From the NCBI GenBank assembly GCA_947493995.1, contig CANLTJ010000004.1, forward strand, positions 124,001 through 188,000: a stretch of 64,000 nt of DNA, in the 5' to 3' direction. Positions 61,693-64,000 of this stretch are shown here, piece by piece (positions within the stretch are counted from its first letter, which is position 1; each line of letters starts with the position of its first letter). The position numbers were made by a program, and so were the translations under genes. The stretch is from an uncultured Arachnia sp. GTDB taxonomy: Bacteria > Actinomycetota > Actinomycetes > Propionibacteriales > Propionibacteriaceae. Under the pieces are notes generated by a model. That model worked only from the letters and a program-made list of their open reading frames with translations, was not told the origin of the DNA and made no database searches.

Positions 61693-63141
61693 TCAGTGCA
61701 TGTCCTCGCCGGGAATCTCGCTGCCGTCGCCGGACCAATCGGTGTGCCAGACGCCGTCGATGTCGGTACGGAGATACGTGTGGGCTCCGAAGTAGTCGCG
61801 CAAACCCTGCGTCAGGGCGGCATTCACACGTGGGGCACGGGCCAGGTCGTAGTGGGCCAGTGCCGCGGCGAACACGGGCACGGGAACCCCGGCGGCGACC
61901 GCCTGAGCGACGACGTTGCGCCATGCCTCCTGGCTGTCCGCGAGATCCTGCGCCACCGACGGCGCCACCAACAGCGACACCAGTCCACCGGCTGCGTACT
62001 CGGAGCGGATGCGCTCCAGCAGCTTGGCCCGAATGATGCAGCCGGCGCGCCAGATCTTGGCCACCTCCGACACGTCGATGTCCCAGCCGTACTCCTTCGA
62101 CGCCATCCGGATCTCGTCGAGCCCCTGGGCGTAGGCCACCACTTTGCTCGACCACAACGCCTGCCGGATCTGCTCGATGAACGCATCGCGATCCTCGACG
62201 TGCAGCTTCTGGTCCGGTCCGTCCAGCGCGGCCTGGGCGGCCTTGCGCAGCGACGGGTGGGAGGACACGGCGCGGGCGAACACGGACTCGGCAATGGTAT
62301 TCAGAGGGGTCCCCAGCGTGAGACCACTCTGCACCGTCCACGTCCCCGTGCCCTTCATCCCCGCAGCATCGACGATGACCTCGACCAGTGGCTTGCCGGT
62401 GCGGGCGTCCACCTTGCGCAGCACCTCGGAGGTGATCTCGATCAGGTAGGAATCCAGGTCACCGGTGTTCCAGGTTGCGAAGATGTCGGCCATCTCCCCA
62501 TAGGTCAGGCCGAGTGCCTTGAGCAGCTCGTATGCCTCGCCGATCGCCTGGATGTCGGCATACTCGATGCCGTTGTGCACCATCTTGACGTAGTGGCCGG
62601 CACCATCCGTGCCGATCCAGGTGCAGCACGGTTCCCCGTCGACGTGAGCGGAAATCTTCTCCAGAATGGGGCCGAGCGCTTCGTAGGACTCGCGTGATCC
62701 ACCGGGCATGATCGACGGCCCCTCCAGCGCGCCCACCTCGCCACCGGAGATCCCGGCTCCCACGAAGTGAAGGCCCAGCTCGCGCAGCTTGCGTTCCCGG
62801 CGTCGGGTGTCCTCGAACTGCGAATTGCCGCCGTCGACGACGATGTCTCCCTCCTCGAGGAGAGGAATGAGCGAGTCGATGACTGCATCGGTGCCGCGAC
62901 CGGCCTTCACCATGGAGATGATCCTGCGAGGCCGTTCCAGGGAGGCGACGAAGTCCTCCAGTTCAGCGGCTGGCCGGAAATCCCCTTCACCACCGTGCTC
63001 TGCGACGACGGCCTCAGTCTTGGACGTGGTCCGGTTGTACAGCGCCACGCTGTAACCGTTGCGCGCAAGATTGCGTGCAAGGTTGGATCCCATCACAGCC
63101 ATGCCGATCACGCCGACGTCCGCTCGATTCTCTGGGCTCAT
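61693..63141 (-). CDS. gnd: 6-phosphogluconate dehydrogenase (decarboxylating)
   Basis: A 482-residue enzyme of the oxidative pentose phosphate pathway that converts 6-phosphogluconate and NADP+ to ribulose 5-phosphate, CO2 and NADPH. The Rossmann motif is VGVIGMAVMGSNLARNLARN. The substrate signature reads DIVVDGGNSQFEDTRRRERK, FVGAGISGGEVGALEGPSIM and GAGHYVKMVHNGIEYADIQA, with the catalytic Lys and His. ATG 63141 has AAGGAG upstream. The C-terminus, RTDIDGVWHTDWSGDGSEIP, is typical. Confidence 0.96.
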   Translation of the reverse strand: MSPENRADVGVIGMAVMGSNLARNLARNGYSVALYNRTTSKTEAVVAEHGGEGDFRPAAELEDFVASLERPRRIISMVKAGRGTDAVIDSLIPLLEEGDIVVDGGNSQFEDTRRRERKLRELGLHFVGAGISGGEVGALEGPSIMPGGSRESYEALGPILEKISAHVDGEPCCTWIGTDGAGHYVKMVHNGIEYADIQAIGEAYELLKALGLTYGEMADIFATWNTGDLDSYLIEITSEVLRKVDARTGKPLVEVIVDAAGMKGTGTWTVQSGLTLGTPLNTIAESVFARAVSSHPSLRKAAQAALDGPDQKLHVEDRDAFIEQIRQALWSSKVVAYAQGLDEIRMASKEYGWDIDVSEVAKIWRAGCIIRAKLLERIRSEYAAGGLVSLLVAPSVAQDLADSQEAWRNVVAQAVAAGVPVPVFAAALAHYDLARAPRVNAALTQGLRDYFGAHTYLRTDIDGVWHTDWSGDGSEIPGEDMH

Positions 63142-63456
63142 GGCTCTCCTTGTGGGGCGAAGGTGGTGGTTCAGATGCAGCTCCACACTAGTGGCGAAGT
63201 CCCTCCGAAGGGTAGGCGGGAATCTTCGTCGCGCGCTTCGTGGTCAGTTGCGGTGCGCCACCATACTGAGGAGGCAGTGCGCGCGGAGGCGGCATTGGGT
63301 GCATAGTGTCACGAGCAGATAACGATTCGCTCAATGAGGGCGGTTGTTTCGGCCCTAAACGACTATTTTCGCGCGCCAGCACTAGACATCAGACCAGTGA
63401 CTAGTAACCTCGCATCCAAGGAACGGATCCGTTCACCACGATGACCCGGAGGAACA
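63142..63456. other. Divergent intergenic region between gnd and a sugar-binding protein gene
   Basis: No gene is seen in these 315 bp. It must hold the promoters of both divergent genes. The one clear feature is the imperfect palindrome at 63343-63363. Confidence 0.5.
63343..63363. promoter_or_regulatory. Operator candidate upstream of the sugar-binding lipoprotein gene
   Basis: A 21-bp imperfect palindrome with arms GTTGTTT (63343-63349) and AAACGAC (63357-63363), agreeing at 16 of 21 positions with its complement. It lies 94 bp before the start and could bind a LacI- or ROK-type sugar regulator. TATTTT at 63364-63369 could be an adjoining -10. Confidence 0.4.
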
Positions 63457-64000
63457 ATGCCTGTTTTCCCGAAGCGCCTGATGACCACGGTGGGACTCCT
63501 GTCCGCTGCGGCCCTAGGCCTCACCGCCTGCGGTGGCTCTGCTGATCCAGAAGAGGCCCCCACGGACTCCACCACGGTTGAGTCCACCACGGAAGAAACG
63601 ACGACTGACGAAGTCGTCGAAATTGAGTACCTGCACCGTCTCCCCGATGGCGAGGGCATGACGCCCGTTGCCGACATCGTGCAGCGCTGGAACGACGAGA
63701 ACCCCAACATCCAGGTCACGTCGACCAAGTTCGATGGCGAAGCCCTGGAGATGATCACCAAGCTTGAGACCGACATCAACGCCAACAACGGCGTGTGTCT
63801 GGCCCAGCTCGGTTACAGCGAGGTTCCCGAGATGTTCGTCAAGGGCCTGACGATGGATGTCACCGAGTACGCCGAGCAGTACCGGGACAACTTCGGTGGC
63901 GCCTACGGCCAGATGACGGTCGGCGATCAGACCGTTGGTCTGCCCCAGGATTCGGGTCCGCTGATCTACATGTACAACGAGGCGGAGTTCGAGAACCTCG
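63457..64000 (+). CDS. Sugar ABC transporter solute-binding lipoprotein (partial, cut by window end)
   Basis: At least 181 codons from ATG 63457, with GGAGG 4 nt upstream, open to the last base. The signal peptide ends in lipobox LTAC with Cys25 lipidated, followed by a Thr/Glu-rich linker (TTVESTTEETTTDE). The family 1 solute-binding domain begins IEYLHRLPDGEGMTPVADIV, with IQVTSTKFDGEALEMI and YMYNEAEFEN. Permease genes are expected downstream, outside the window. Confidence 0.9.
   Translation, partial: MPVFPKRLMTTVGLLSAAALGLTACGGSADPEEAPTDSTTVESTTEETTTDEVVEIEYLHRLPDGEGMTPVADIVQRWNDENPNIQVTSTKFDGEALEMITKLETDINANNGVCLAQLGYSEVPEMFVKGLTMDVTEYAEQYRDNFGGAYGQMTVGDQTVGLPQDSGPLIYMYNEAEFENL

Overview
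The window is high-GC bacterial DNA with frequent GTG starts, 1-8 nt gene overlaps and actinobacterial families: MmyB-type regulator, DUF3618, DUF5671, WapI-like protein, Nei2 and Lhr, Orn, EttA, and sugar ABC importers without their own ATPase. I read it as an actinomycete chromosome, plausibly Propionibacteriaceae; the family is inference.

Left part (about 0.3-24.7 kb): an integrated element. A tRNA-Leu(UAG) gene at 212-293 ends in a 17-bp sequence that recurs exactly at 24691-24707, about 170 bp upstream of a tyrosine-recombinase gene. Between the copies lie a MobF relaxase, a RHH/Doc toxin-antitoxin pair and the integrase at the right end, plus cargo: a TetR regulator with a DMT transporter, an alpha-galactoside operon (GH36 galactosidase, solute-binding lipoprotein, two permeases) opposite a ROK regulator, two aldo/keto reductases, an MmyB-type regulator, and a LysR / FucP-type permease / sugar-binding-protein set. 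No type IV secretion genes are seen, so it looks like a mobilizable rather than self-conjugative element. It also looks disabled: the integrase has Asp where the catalytic Tyr belongs, the relaxase is frameshifted in a six-G run, and a VTC/DUF4956/carbohydrate-binding cluster survives only as fused and frameshifted fragments.

Middle part (24.9-42.9 kb): chromosomal backbone. An ECF sigma factor overlaps a membrane-anchored beta-propeller protein. Then come an AI-2E-family membrane protein, YigZ, a Bcp peroxiredoxin, DUF3618, tRNA-Lys(CUU) and tRNA-His(GUG) with a terminator, a UDG-like protein coupled to oligoribonuclease, tRNA-Arg(UCU), a 2'-5' RNA-ligase-like protein, a PrsW protease followed by two large GTPases, EttA, a YtrA-type GntR/ABC operon with a clear operator, a 161-bp MITE-like element, and a BrnT-like/RHH pair.

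Right part (42.9-64 kb): a fused FAD/Fe-S oxidoreductase opposite a long-chain acyl-CoA ligase and thioesterase; a membrane protein; ribulokinase with a LacI regulator and a perfect LacI-type operator; a sirtuin with class III residues; a DUF5671 membrane protein and partner; a WapI-like immunity protein between direct repeats; Nei2 overlapping the Lhr helicase; 6-phosphogluconate dehydrogenase; and a sugar-binding lipoprotein cut by the window end.

Themes are carbohydrate uptake and sensing (three solute-binding proteins, GH36, ribulokinase, ROK and LacI regulators), DNA/RNA maintenance (Lhr, Nei2, Orn, EttA), and a decayed mobilizable island in tRNA-Leu.
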